From Penicillus capitatus (lineage: Eukaryota > Chlorophyta): 64,000 nucleotides of DNA. The position numbers and the translations under genes are program-made. The stretch covers positions 1,364,001-1,428,000 of the forward strand of contig OZ287701.1 in the NCBI GenBank assembly GCA_965649825.1. The letters run 5' to 3'. The notes beneath the pieces were generated by a model. That model saw only the letters and a program-made list of their open reading frames with translations. It made no database searches and had not been told where the DNA came from. Below are positions 41,733 through 52,472 of the stretch, piece by piece. Each line of letters opens with the position of its first letter. Positions within the stretch are counted from its first letter, which is position 1.

Positions 41733-44163
41733 TGCGGTGACGATAAACTTGATAACAGCAAAGTAACAAGTACTGACGGCAGTCATCCGGTCTACAACGT
41801 ATATACGTTTTGTGCCCCGAAGCTGTGACGATGGACACGCGGGAATATCCTTCCTCTTCATCAGAATTTCGGTATTGTCTGAGCTGGATTGGCTAGACCT
41901 TGTCAGAAAATGGCACAGACCAGAAGCTGCAAGAAGACGACGCAGAACGTGGGACTGTCCGAACACGCGGAAACGATGGGCTTTGTTCCGGCTGTTGTGT
42001 TCATGTCGAATACTGGAGTCCAACGAAGCGCCAGCGAGATACTTACGTCCATCCGTCTCCAAAATCTGCTACATAAACAAGATACGGCCGACTTGCCTTT
42101 CGTTTTGCAGACGACGATTCATCAAGAGGTTTGTCGTGGGGGTAGGGGAAACGACAGGGAACGAACTGAGCAGGGCAGATTGCTTGCTTTTGATAAAGAT
42201 GACAGGTATCCGTATTCGATGCGGTGTGAGTGAATGTCGAAGGAAATCGACATTCTGGTTTACACATAGAGAGGCACCTCTGTCTTTTTTCAGAATGAGG
42301 AGGAAAATCGAAGAAAACAGCATTCGCTAGGGTTTAAAACCAAGGCTCACTATTCCACTGTAGTGTTCACGCCCTCAGGAATCTCGAGAGCGTAGACTGT
42401 CAGTTTCTTCATGTATCGTGAGAGGCAAGACGGGTGACGACGGACTGCACTGTCCAAGGATCGTTCTTGTGTTGGTAATTGGATCGGTGAGACCGTGCTC
42501 ACCGTTAGCCTCCACCATGATCGCAACTCTTGATCTGCAATCGGGCAGCGATGTTGAGAGCGCATCTGGTGATTGCAGCCGTACCATCTATGTCTTCTTC
42601 CAGCAACTATTGCTTTCATCAGCACTCCGGAACATCAAGAATCTGAAATTGTGCATCTTACTTCATGTGAGGTTGCTATCACTGAATGCAGCATTCATGC
42701 TCGTTCATGAACGTAATCGGTGCATGACAAGACCGGCAAGTGAATTCAAGCTTGTCAGCAGTGTCTAGTAATCGGGATCCAGACTCGGTCATGTAGATTC
42801 CATTCTTTTCGATCCACTTGGCATGAACAGTCTGATCATGAATGTCACCTATGCCATGTCAACGACGAACACCTCAAATTTCTTTGTCTCTGTGGCCCGT
42901 AAGCTCGATATATGTACACAGGGACGACAGTGTGTCTGACAAGATATGGGTAGGTGGTTTCTCTGAAAACAGATGTGTGAGCGAGTCCCGCAGGAAGTGA
43001 ACAAACACGCTCGCGGCAGTACACCGCCAGTTAATGGTTTCAATCGGGTCGTCTTCTTTCTTTCGACAAGCCACAGCCGCTTGCTTACCTCTTCAGGTAC
43101 GTCAGCCATCCGGTCGCCGAGCCCTTTTAGACGAAGCTGGGTCACATCATGTCGCTCGAATGCGCTATACTTGGTTTCTCCTGCCTCGGAGATGGCAGCA
43201 CCAGCAAGCTGAACGACTAAAAACTAGACCGGTGCAACGACGTGCTGCCGAGTCAATTCGGCAAAGCACTGTCTACAGGTTCGCTCGTTCGCATGCGTCC
43301 GAATCCGTCGAAGATCTCAAATTTGGCCTTAGGGTATGAACATTGTAAACCGGTAGGTGAGGCGTCTTTACGGCCACAGATGAATGCAGAGAGATTTGAA
43401 CGTGACTAAGAGAGCATACAGCACGACTCTAAAGGCGGAATCCGCGATTTTTGATGGTGTCTCTTCGCGTTGAGAGAGTGCTCATGAAATGGATCAGTCA
43501 GGTCCATTCAAGGTAACTCAGACAGACACTGTGTTTTCTTCATTCTCTCGCTGTTTCTTCCAGCTGTGCCCGAGCTCTGTGTGAGCAGAGTGCCCCACAA
43601 ATCTGAACAAGGTCCGTGTACGAGAGACTCGGCGATCAGACACGATATTCCTCTGGATACGGATGAAGAAGAGGCGGTTTTTATGGACGTTGGGCTAACC
43701 ACAGACATCTTCCAGATCTTTCAGCCAGAAGGCTGGTTGGTTGACTACTCGGCACGGGGCACCCTTTAAACCAGCACGGGGCACTTGGTCAATGTACTGC
43801 CGTCATGAAGTCCACAGATGACTTCCAATACGCGATCAAGTGTCCCATCGACAGACTTCAGGGGATGCAAATTCTTTTACCGAAACGACGAGCGATGATC
43901 ACAAAACAGTACCTCATAGCAGCATCGGTGGTGAGATCGTTGAGCTATGTCGGTTGGCGGGTTTCTGCGAGTCTTATCTAAGAGACACACACAGCTTACC
44001 CTTCCTGTACACTAGTAGTTGATAACTATCCTTGATCCGTCGGCGAGGTGTGTTTATTTTGGTCCTCACCATCTTATAAATTAGCCAAAATCGTGGCGTT
44101 TGTCAGTCGTGAGGGTTTGCGTTTTGTTGTCTTGTTCTACGATCTTTGGGCGAAAAAGCTTTC
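41733..44163. other. No supported gene over 2.4 kb
   Basis: Many short frames on both strands, none convincing. The plus-strand frame 43566-43769 ends with a protein-like stretch (FMDVGLTTDIFQIFQPEGWL) but has no start context or continuation. No repeats or RNA genes recognised. Confidence 0.35.
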
Positions 44164-44637
44164 ATGGCTTGCCAGATGAAGTTGTGCGTCGTCCTCCTTG
44201 CAGGAGTTCTCTTTCTGCACGCTTCGGCAAAGGGTAAGATTCTCGCCCCTTGCTGACGGCGATATCCTGGCGCGTATCCGTAGGGTTGAGCAAAGAGATC
44301 GACGTAGACGGTAGCCTTTGCAAGGGTGGGGATTGCGGTTTAAGTTTTCGAAAACTCCTCTACAAGAAATCTCCATTGTACATCAACTTCGAGGGTACCC
44401 AAGACGATCGCGCCCTGACCGACGATGAAAAGTGCGCCGACTATTGACGTCGTACTCGACCAAGTCCCCAACTATAGATTGACAACCGGTCGCAAGCTCA
44501 GCGGTGACGTCGAAGATTCCCCTGGAATGGACGACGACGACGACGATATCGATTTCGCGTCTGTCAACGAGAACAAGGACGGGATGTCGAAGGATGGAAA
44601 TGGACATGGTTGCGCACGCACCACCTACGTGACCTAG
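44164..44637 (+). CDS. Small secreted acidic protein
   Basis: Exons 44164-44233, 44284-44431 and 44478-44637 close in phase (125 residues). The first exon is a signal peptide (MACQMKLCVVLLAGVLFLHA) ending in phase 1 after AKG, the same plan as the Kazal genes. The mature part has few cysteines (LCKGGDCG), a YKKSPLYINFEGTQDD segment, and an acidic patch (PGMDDDDDDIDFASVNENKD). No family is recognised. Without the second intron (46 nt) the frame would stop at ADY; with it the reading stays open, which supports the model. Start could be the second Met at 44176. Confidence 0.6.
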
Positions 44638-46753
44638 GTCATCAACGACGAGTCAGATTTGGCCACGCCCACAGATTTCGGAGAACGACCATACATCTCC
44701 AAGAACACACTCACTGTGCAGCCTGATTTTAAAGATTTTTTTTTGTTTTCGAGGCATCTCTATTCGTTTTTTGTGTGAAGAACTCTGTCTATCCACTGAT
44801 GTGACGAGCGTTTTTTCGCCGCCCACGGCGTCAATGATGTTCATGGGAATTTTTTGCGGATTCCCATGTCCCCATCAGAAGAGATCTACAACATTTCCAG
44901 GGTGTTGTTATTTTCCGGTGACTTGTTAAGAAGCATCGTTTAAAGCGCCAATGAACCGAAGATGACGGGAGACATCATGTAGGTCGAGGCTCTTGCCTCA
45001 ACCAACCACTCTTGGCGATTTCTGCTACCGGACGGAAACATCAGACTTCATAGTAAGGCAGCAGCAGAACCGTTTTCCGTTGCAAGTTTACAGGGTGTGT
45101 GAGGGAGAGGGATGCAGATAAGATGCCCTCTATCTGAGACAGCGACTTGTCCCCTCTTCGGCAGGAGGAAACGGATAAGAAATGCGAGAAATCGAATGAG
45201 ATGCACGTGTTTTGTAATTTTGCAGTTTCAATGAACGCATGCATTCGTTGAGGACACACAGAAGTGGATGGCAAAACACGTTATGATCATGCAGATGCTT
45301 GGTTCCTTTCACATCCTTGTAGTATTGGTATCGCAGAAGAGATTCTCGGAGTAGTGCAAATGCAATTTCTCCTCTATTGCGAAATTCAAAACGCATCCAA
45401 TTGACACACAGGTACGTCGTGTTCTTCGGTATCGGATCTGCGAGAAGGTGTGGCTGTCAGAAACCAGCAGAAACGCAGTCAATGGCTGTGCTGTGAACAT
45501 GTGCTGTCTGCCCTGAGCAGGCTGATCGACAGATAAGCTGGGTGACAGACAGCACGAGCTAAAACAGATCTGGCAGAGTGCGTTACCCAAGTGTCCATGA
45601 CATTTACGCATTCACAGGATTCTGAAAGACATAGCTCAGCTCAGTGTACTATCTACCGTCAGCGATACTTGATCCAATCTCGATCCTCACACTATCGATG
45701 AATACTGAAGAGTTGCTTCAAGCATTCCAACATAGTGGCTCTGGATTGCCACGTCCATCGGATCGGCAGACTGTACGACACAGGGGCCGCGAAGATGTCG
45801 ACACGTCCTCATTCAGTAGCGGCTTCAGTGTCGTTTCGCGTACAGAAGTGGAGCGTTGTCAGGCGTTCTCGATGGCGCAAGTTAGTAAATTCAGATGAAT
45901 CAAGTGACAGCGTCGAAGGCGCTTGCCGTTCAAGATGGAACATAGCATAGAAGATTCGAGTATAACCAAATTGTCATGACTGCCGTCTTCCACGATTATC
46001 AGAGAAATATACACTCGGAGAAGAAGCAGACTGTGATGCATACGGTCTGCTAACGTGCCTTGAATCGACACGGACTCGACAGAAGCCTTCGTGGACAGCA
46101 CTTGTCCATTTGGTGATCTAATGGGTCATATGACTGCAATTCGGTGTATCCACAGCAACTGCGTCAAACATTGGATTCAGGAAGAGCAGGATGATCGAAT
46201 TTGAGTTCGATCGACTATTTGTCAGTTGGGGACGGGGCGGGATCCATAGCAATACATTCCTTTCGAGACGTGGTCGTGATGGCATCTGAAAAATGCACAA
46301 GAGAATAAAAATCTCTTGTCCTGCAGAAAGCCTTCTGCATTATTCATTGCGTTCTCGTTGTCAGAAGGCTTCTCTCATATTTCCATGCCTTAGAGAAGCT
46401 TAAGGAGAGAAGATCGCGGCAGAAAGTGTTATCTGCTGTCTATTTAAAGAGTGAGTGGTATGGCTTGCTTCATGATGGTTGTCCCAGTGGTTGAAGGGAT
46501 ACTCCTCTTCGTCATCTTTTTAGTGTTGCCTAGAATGCATGTGTCTAAGTGCCGAGATGTGACGGAAAACAGTCCGACGTGTCAAGATCCTATCTGTCCT
46601 TACAACGACGTGGATCGGGCAGCTGAAAGACGTCTGCCGTCAGAGTTAAGTAATTAAACGCCTCTTCCACGAATAGTCTGTAGTGCGAACAGTGCATTCG
46701 GCTTCAAGTGAAAACTGCTCCGTTCAGGACTGTGCTCGTAAGCAGTCTACAGC
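44638..46753. other. No supported gene
   Basis: No conserved frame was found on either strand. It includes a T-rich run near 44728 and the inverted repeat at 46328-46371. It forms the upstream region of the flavoprotein gene. Confidence 0.4.
46328..46371. repeat. Inverted repeat, 10-bp arms
   Basis: AAGCCTTCTG at 46328-46337 is perfectly complementary to CAGAAGGCTT at 46362-46371 with a 24-nt loop. It lies about 380 bp before the flavoprotein start. Function unknown. Confidence 0.6.
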
Positions 46754-48511
46754 ATGATGCGTGGAGAATCCTCGGCGCAAACAGCAGCGCCACTACTCCC
46801 AATGGCTGGTGGCGATCCTAGAAAGTTGCTAGAAGGAAACGGTCGTTACGTCAGAGTGGGAAGTGTTAACTGTTGTGGCTGGCTGTGGCGTGCCGTTTTC
46901 CGTAACTGGGGTCGCACGGTGCGCAGCACACCAACGGAGACGTTTTTTCCAGTCACGAAAGTCGGAGTGCAGAATATCGTTCGCTGGGCCAAAGCAAATG
47001 GAAAAAGGGTAAGGGCTGCTGGATACCGACACACATGGAGTAGTTTTTACGTCGATGACGGCCAAGTGTTTATTTCCATGCTGCCACCCAAGGTCGCCGA
47101 GAAAATACCGACGCCTCCCTATCCGTATGATCCAGACAGAGAACTCGGCCGCATTGAAGAGTTGTCGACCGAAAGAGTCGGAAACAAAACTTACCGTCTC
47201 ATCAAAGTGGGAACCGCCACGACAAATGAGCAACTCCGTGTGTGGCTGCTGAAAGAAAAGAATTGGACCATTCCACTAAATGTCATTATGTCTGCCATCA
47301 CCCTAGGAGGAAGCAATGCACCGATATGTCATGGATCTGGCTGGGAAACCAAGACCCTCAGCGATTTGGTAACGGAGCTTGAGTATGTGAATGCAAATGG
47401 GGATCTGGTGACGGTCAATGATAAGACGTTACTCAGGAGTGCTGCTGGCTGTTTTGGATTACTGGGCATCGTGGTGTCGCTAACGTTACGCCTGGATACC
47501 ATGTCTTGCGCAAGAATGCAGCCACGCGCCAGACCAGTCGTTTTGTCCATCCCTCCGCCTCGTGGATACTGGGTACCGCGTAACGTCGATCTGCGTGGAG
47601 TCACGCCAGCCCAGAAGGAAGAAGCATTTCGAGCTATGGTCGAGAGTTTTGAGAAAAAGTACTACAATGAGTATTTTTGGTTTCCTCTTCAACGTGAATG
47701 CTGGATCAACTGTTGGGAGAATGATGGCAACGTGAACAATGCCGAGATTTATCCGACGAATTGCGAAAGCATGATGGAAGCATTCTTCCAAGCCGTTCTC
47801 AATTTTGCCAACATAAAGATCTTCCGATGGTTGCTGCCAGTCATATCGACTTCAATCATTGGCTGGGGTGCCATGAAGAACCTTACTCAGAGACAAGACT
47901 ACGTTGTGTGGCTTCCCGATGCTCTGCACTTCGTCAGAGGCATTCAGAATCTGCGCTGCTTAGATATGGAATGGGAGATACCGATACCCAGCTTACCAGA
48001 TGATGAGACCAAGCCCGATTGGTCTATTGTACAAAAGTGCTGGTGGGATGTCATCACATCCGTGTACTCCAGATACAACAGCTCCAGTAAAGACATGCCA
48101 TTGCGTCTCGCTCTTGAGCTGCGTGTCACGGGTGATTCTGACATCATCATGGCTCCTCAACACGGAAACAAACTCGGAACCTTAGCCATCGAGATTCTAT
48201 CATTCAGCACTGTCGGAAGTGAAGTCTGGTTGAGCTTCATGCAGGAGATCACGGATAAATGGAGCAAGTATACAGATGCAAAAGGCATACCCTTGAAGAT
48301 TCGTCCGCATTGGGCTAAGGAATGGGAAAACCTGACTGTCAGGGGAGAACCTATCGTGGATTACTTGAAATCTGTGTATGCCGATCAGATTAAGATCTTC
48401 AAGCAAGATCTCGAAGACATTGGAAGTAAACAGGGCGTTTCATTGGAACAGACGAGGTCGATGTTTTCGAACAAACTCCTCGATGAGCTGATCTTCGATA
48501 CAGCTGCTTAG
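46754..48511 (+). CDS. Aldonolactone-oxidase-type FAD enzyme (ALO/GULO family), single exon
   Basis: One uninterrupted frame of 585 residues. These flavoproteins oxidise sugar lactones (for example L-gulono-, L-galactono- or D-arabinono-1,4-lactone) to ascorbate-type products. The PCMH FAD domain is clear: VTKVGVQNIVRWAKANGKRV, then AAGYRHTWSSFYVDDG, where His93 occupies the position that bonds FAD covalently in this family. NVIMSAITLGGSNAPICHGS and SAAGCFGLLGIVVSLTLRLD follow. Near the C-terminus RPHWAKEW matches the HWxK motif of the ALO domain. No signal peptide or membrane span is evident, so it is probably soluble. The about 35 extra residues at the N-terminus are variable. The substrate cannot be decided. 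Being intronless in an intron-rich region is notable. Confidence 0.85.
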   Translation: MMRGESSAQTAAPLLPMAGGDPRKLLEGNGRYVRVGSVNCCGWLWRAVFRNWGRTVRSTPTETFFPVTKVGVQNIVRWAKANGKRVRAAGYRHTWSSFYVDDGQVFISMLPPKVAEKIPTPPYPYDPDRELGRIEELSTERVGNKTYRLIKVGTATTNEQLRVWLLKEKNWTIPLNVIMSAITLGGSNAPICHGSGWETKTLSDLVTELEYVNANGDLVTVNDKTLLRSAAGCFGLLGIVVSLTLRLDTMSCARMQPRARPVVLSIPPPRGYWVPRNVDLRGVTPAQKEEAFRAMVESFEKKYYNEYFWFPLQRECWINCWENDGNVNNAEIYPTNCESMMEAFFQAVLNFANIKIFRWLLPVISTSIIGWGAMKNLTQRQDYVVWLPDALHFVRGIQNLRCLDMEWEIPIPSLPDDETKPDWSIVQKCWWDVITSVYSRYNSSSKDMPLRLALELRVTGDSDIIMAPQHGNKLGTLAIEILSFSTVGSEVWLSFMQEITDKWSKYTDAKGIPLKIRPHWAKEWENLTVRGEPIVDYLKSVYADQIKIFKQDLEDIGSKQGVSLEQTRSMFSNKLLDELIFDTAA

Positions 48512-49070
48512 AATTCTAGCTACCACTTGTGTGAGTTCAGGGCCCTCCCTGGCTCTTTTTTATTGCCTAACGCTCTCAAACACTCAAACTGCCAACACGT
48601 TATTAAGCACGCCGAGACAATGGATCGGCCGAACACATACTTTTCGATTTCTTTGCTGGATTTGTGGGAACTAAAACGAGCTTCATCAGAATTCTCATCC
48701 GTTGCTAGACGCAGACGAGCAAGAACTGAGTGTCATCATGTAACGATGTGGAACATCGGAGTGACAAGAACTCTCCAATGACGATGATCGATACTGGTAG
48801 AAAAGTATCTATGGTCGATGGTTTACATGACGCTTAGATCCTTCATAGGCAGGGCAGCTGGAAAGCTTCATGCAGAGATAATGACGTCGGGATCTGGGCA
48901 ATAGATCCACAGACGTGCCGTGTTTTGGGAAGCAACAGAGCTTGATATCTCGTGATGCGGAGGCGCCGATGTTCATAAGACACGTTGGGTGTTTCCTCGA
49001 CAAGGAACTCGTTTAACACGTTTCTCCTTGTCCAATCTGTATAATTGACAAAAGAGGAAAAAATAAAGAG
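48512..49070. other. Intergenic between two convergent single-exon genes
   Basis: No conserved frame. AATAAA at 49060-49065 is on the plus strand. Shared 3' region of the flavoprotein and decarboxylase genes. Confidence 0.4.
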
Positions 49071-50420
49071 CTAAAAAGATCCGTTTGGGACGACTGTCGC
49101 CAAATCGGACTTCACTGCCACATTGGTTGCACTTACATTTGGTTCTTCTGTCACCGGGACCTGGAAATCCAGCTCGACTCCCTTTTCGAAGACCAGGCAG
49201 TGTGTCGAACCGCCGAAATGGAACATTCCAAGTTCATCGCCCTTTTTAACCTCTTGACCTTCCACGACTGTAATCTCGCAACTCGATACTTCTCCCATTC
49301 CCACCAAAACAATTGCAATTAAACCAACTGCAGGATTGTCTGCACGAATAAAAATAATCCCCCGTGTTGCCACGGATGTCATAAATGGCTGAAATTCATT
49401 TGGTGCTGCTGGATGCGGATTTTCGCTGTGAATGCTCTCCGATGGACTTTGAAGATAGAAAGCTCCATCAACGATAGAGGTTTTCTCAATTGCCCCGTCC
49501 ACTGGACTGTGCCAGCAGTGGTAAGTCAGAGCACTCAAAAATGCTTGATATACTGTACCGCCAGCAAATTGAACAGCAAGGGGATCGTTGTTAAGCATGG
49601 CCTCCAGTGAATACGGTTGGCCCTTTAGCGTAATATCAGCAGAGAGCATAACACCTTTCTTGTACTGCAGAGGAGCCGATTCACAAACATTGACGATGTC
49701 TGCACCGCCGACTGGCCGCTGGCCTTCTCTGAACCTCCTCGTAAAGAAGGCATCCCAACTTTTGAAACCCAGATACTTTTCATCAGTCACATCTGGCACT
49801 TCGAAGATTTCTTCAAATGATAATCTGCGTTTATCAACGAACGGCAGTAATGCCACCTCGACCATCTGCTGTTTGACAGGCACACTGAACCATGGGACAG
49901 ATCGCACAGCACCAGAATCATCGCCTTCGGCAAATACGTATCTCGATTCCTCCCTGGACAAAAATCCACTCCAATACTGCAAGACATTCTTGAAGCATCG
50001 GTTGAACTCAACGTTTGCAAGAGTGTCGTAACCAGACGGTGTTCTCATGGGCCAGTCAAGCAACGCATTGATTGGAAACCCGACTAGACCGTATGTCTCA
50101 TCATCTTCTGCATTCACGATGAACTCCGGAGCAATGGTCATAATAAAGTTCAGCAAATCCAAGAATTCTTTCCACGTTTCGACCGCTGGCGTCGAGGTCG
50201 AATCTGCGTCACTGTAGTGCAGGGCTTCGACGAACATGCCTTGTGTCGAAATGTCCAACAGCGGATTATTGGCGACCATATTGTACAGCTCTCGCACCGG
50301 TTTGTGATATTCGGACACTTCGGTGACTGTAACCCTATCCTTGAATCCTGAAACCCATTTCTCCAGTAATACATGCTTTTCCAGCCAGTTTCGCTGTCTT
50401 CTTTTGGATAGTCGCAACAT
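49071..50420 (-). CDS. Soluble PSD-family decarboxylase, aromatic-amino-acid-decarboxylase-like
   Basis: A single exon of 449 residues. The phosphatidylserine decarboxylase fold is clear: GFKSWDAFFTRRFREGQRPV, YHCWHSPVDGAI, GLIAIVLVGMGEVSSCEI, and the self-cleavage site FHFGGSTHCLVF, where Ser405 would become the pyruvoyl group. No signal, transit peptide or membrane span is seen, unlike mitochondrial or ER PSDs. It also has the N-terminal domain ALLDWPMRTPSGYDTLAN, FNRCFKNVLQYWSGFLSREE and the CESAPLQYKKGVMLSAD segment shared with the soluble branch of this family that includes fungal L-tryptophan decarboxylases. From that I infer an amino-acid substrate rather than phosphatidylserine; it is not proved. 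It converges on the flavoprotein gene, also intronless. Confidence 0.82.
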   Translation of the reverse strand: MLRLSKRRQRNWLEKHVLLEKWVSGFKDRVTVTEVSEYHKPVRELYNMVANNPLLDISTQGMFVEALHYSDADSTSTPAVETWKEFLDLLNFIMTIAPEFIVNAEDDETYGLVGFPINALLDWPMRTPSGYDTLANVEFNRCFKNVLQYWSGFLSREESRYVFAEGDDSGAVRSVPWFSVPVKQQMVEVALLPFVDKRRLSFEEIFEVPDVTDEKYLGFKSWDAFFTRRFREGQRPVGGADIVNVCESAPLQYKKGVMLSADITLKGQPYSLEAMLNNDPLAVQFAGGTVYQAFLSALTYHCWHSPVDGAIEKTSIVDGAFYLQSPSESIHSENPHPAAPNEFQPFMTSVATRGIIFIRADNPAVGLIAIVLVGMGEVSSCEITVVEGQEVKKGDELGMFHFGGSTHCLVFEKGVELDFQVPVTEEPNVSATNVAVKSDLATVVPNGSF

Positions 50421-51880
50421 GGAGACGTCAAAAGCTTCTTAGAGGCTGAAGAGAGGGCCAGACTTAAAAACGTGCACCAATGGCGGTATGACCGCCGTTC
50501 GCAACGGCGGAGCGAACGTTCGTACAAAGGCCGCCCGCCAGACGGTTCTATTTCCTGCCCGATGTGACTAGACCTTCGTCAGAATGTTTGGCTTGAGATG
50601 GTCAGATGTATAAAGGAGTCTGTTAAGTTGATTAATAAATAAACAACAACTTTCTTTGCTTAATGCAAACTTTTTTACATTGAATGAAAGCTGGTTTGTT
50701 TTCTTATTTGAATAGACAATGACATACATGCACATGTGTGTGCGGAGTTCATGACTCATGCTCTCGTTATCTGCAGGAAAATGCGTACTGTTCTTGTGAC
50801 GGATCGTCTCGAAACAATCTGTTCTGTTTGGCTGTTGCCCGCGTCAATCTCCATTCCTTCCTCTCTTATTCGATTCGCTTCTTCATCCGTTATAGAGTGC
50901 ATGGAAAGAACTCGTCGATGCCGCAGGCTCTGTCCCTCGAGTCGTGGGATCCTTAACAACTTGTCACCAGATTTACTCTGTGCTTGTATTCGAGCGAAGG
51001 GACAGATCTGTTGCAGTCCTCTGCGACAGTCTCTGAATTCTGAAGGATTTGCCATTCGGCATCAAATGTAGTCATGGCATAACTGGATGGAGATTCCAGC
51101 AACGTTATGATGAGGAGACATCCCATTGAAGTAGCAAATGGAATGAAAAAGGGAAAAGGACGGCGAACCCTGCAGACGGAAGGCAGCAAAAATCTTCAAA
51201 GTGGGAGTTCATTGCAAAAAAGTATTCTATGTACCATACATGTATGGGCCAGACCACTCTTGCATAACTTCAAGCAAGTCCTTGCGATTTCACTCTCTTG
51301 ACGCCAAACGCGAAGGTCCACTAAAGTGGTGTTAATGTTGCATATGTTTCATTAGCGATGATAAGGTTGATGAACGTTTCCCTTGACAAAGACAGCTACG
51401 AATGTTCTCCTTTGCACAGATGTTGATGACGCTCTCGATTTCGTGTTTAGAGTACAACAGATTACTGGCTACGTGATATCGGTTTTAGCGCTGTGAACGG
51501 ATAGGAACAGTCGGCCACGAGTTCGAAGAACTTGGTTCTAATGCGTCTCCCAAGATGGCATTTTCCCGCTGTGCACCATACCGTGAGAAACAGAGAAGTG
51601 AACATTAGTCAACAACCAATGAGTGGACAATGAGTCGAAAACATGAAACGGAATGAAAAACGACTCACAAAGATCACTTCGTTGAATGTTTCCACATCAT
51701 ACACTTGCATGTAGATGACTGCTGTCAGTGGAGGAAATCGTTGAGTGCCTGCCCATGAAAACGACTCGGTACGCTGCCTTCTTTTCCAATGGGTGGAAGA
51801 AGCAGATCAACACGAGCTCAGCCAACGCGTTCATGAGAGATTTCACATCAACAAACAGGCGGCTCCGCCTTTGACTTCCT
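50421..51880. other. No supported gene
   Basis: Minus-strand frames at 51189-50953 (hydrophobic start, then MTTFDAEWQILQNSET) and 51055-50756 (SITDEEANRIREEGMEIDAG) look faintly protein-like and could be exons of one small gene, but I could not find a phase-correct join. The rest is without signal. Confidence 0.35.
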
Positions 51881-52363
51881 GAGGAAGCCATTAAGCTTCG
51901 AGAAGACATCATTGAAATCGCCATTCAAACGAAGGACCGATGTTACAAATCATGCAGTCCAGACAGCATCGATGCATCGCACTTGGAGAAAGCGGGTGAG
52001 TCCTCTGCATCGGGCACGGCTATTGATGAGAGACTTTCCAGGGATATGGTGGACATGGAGGCTGTGGAGAGGAATGATGGTCGAATGAACAGCTGTCGTT
52101 CACTGCCACACGAAGACCTTCGGCGTTCCCTTCGCGTCTTCTTCCTCTCTCCTGTAGAGCATCGCAAAAAGGAAGTGACGCGAAGAGAACCTTGTTCGCT
52201 GCTCGCGTCAACGATTCTCAGACGGCAACCCTACTACGGTGCTGTCCTCGGCATGGAAGCTGTGCCACGTATCGAATGCGATTCACCAGACAATCATCGC
52301 TTCGTTTCGTCTCCATTCTTTTGTGTGGTGGACCAGCTGCGATCTATTAATTGCCGCGTCTAG
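51880..52363 (+). pseudogene. Orphan 3' gene fragment (cytosolic tail-like)
   Basis: An open frame from about 51881 reads PEEAIKLREDIIEIAIQTKD, then SCSPDSIDASHLEKAGESSA and, later, EDLRRSLRVFFLSPVEHRKK. It is charged and helical with no start codon context and a stop immediately upstream. It sits just before the giant beta-helix gene and could be the decayed tail of a related receptor, but no similarity to that protein's tail is evident. Function cannot be given. Confidence 0.3.
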
Positions 52364-52472
52364 GGGCATAAGCAGAACAGAACTCGGCACGTGGCAGCAA
52401 AGTTCCTTGTCATCTTCTACGCGCTTTGTTTTGTCTTGCGTGTCTTCGAATTTGCCGTCCGGTCTATGAAAC

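Noticed and set aside
43760-43800. Direct repeat of CACGGGGCAC
   Set aside because: Two copies of 10 nt about 20 bp apart with no further structure; probably chance.
44798-44816. TGATGTGAC in intergenic DNA
   Set aside because: One copy outside introns; no gene or acceptor nearby. It shows the word is not exclusive to introns, so it is not counted as support.
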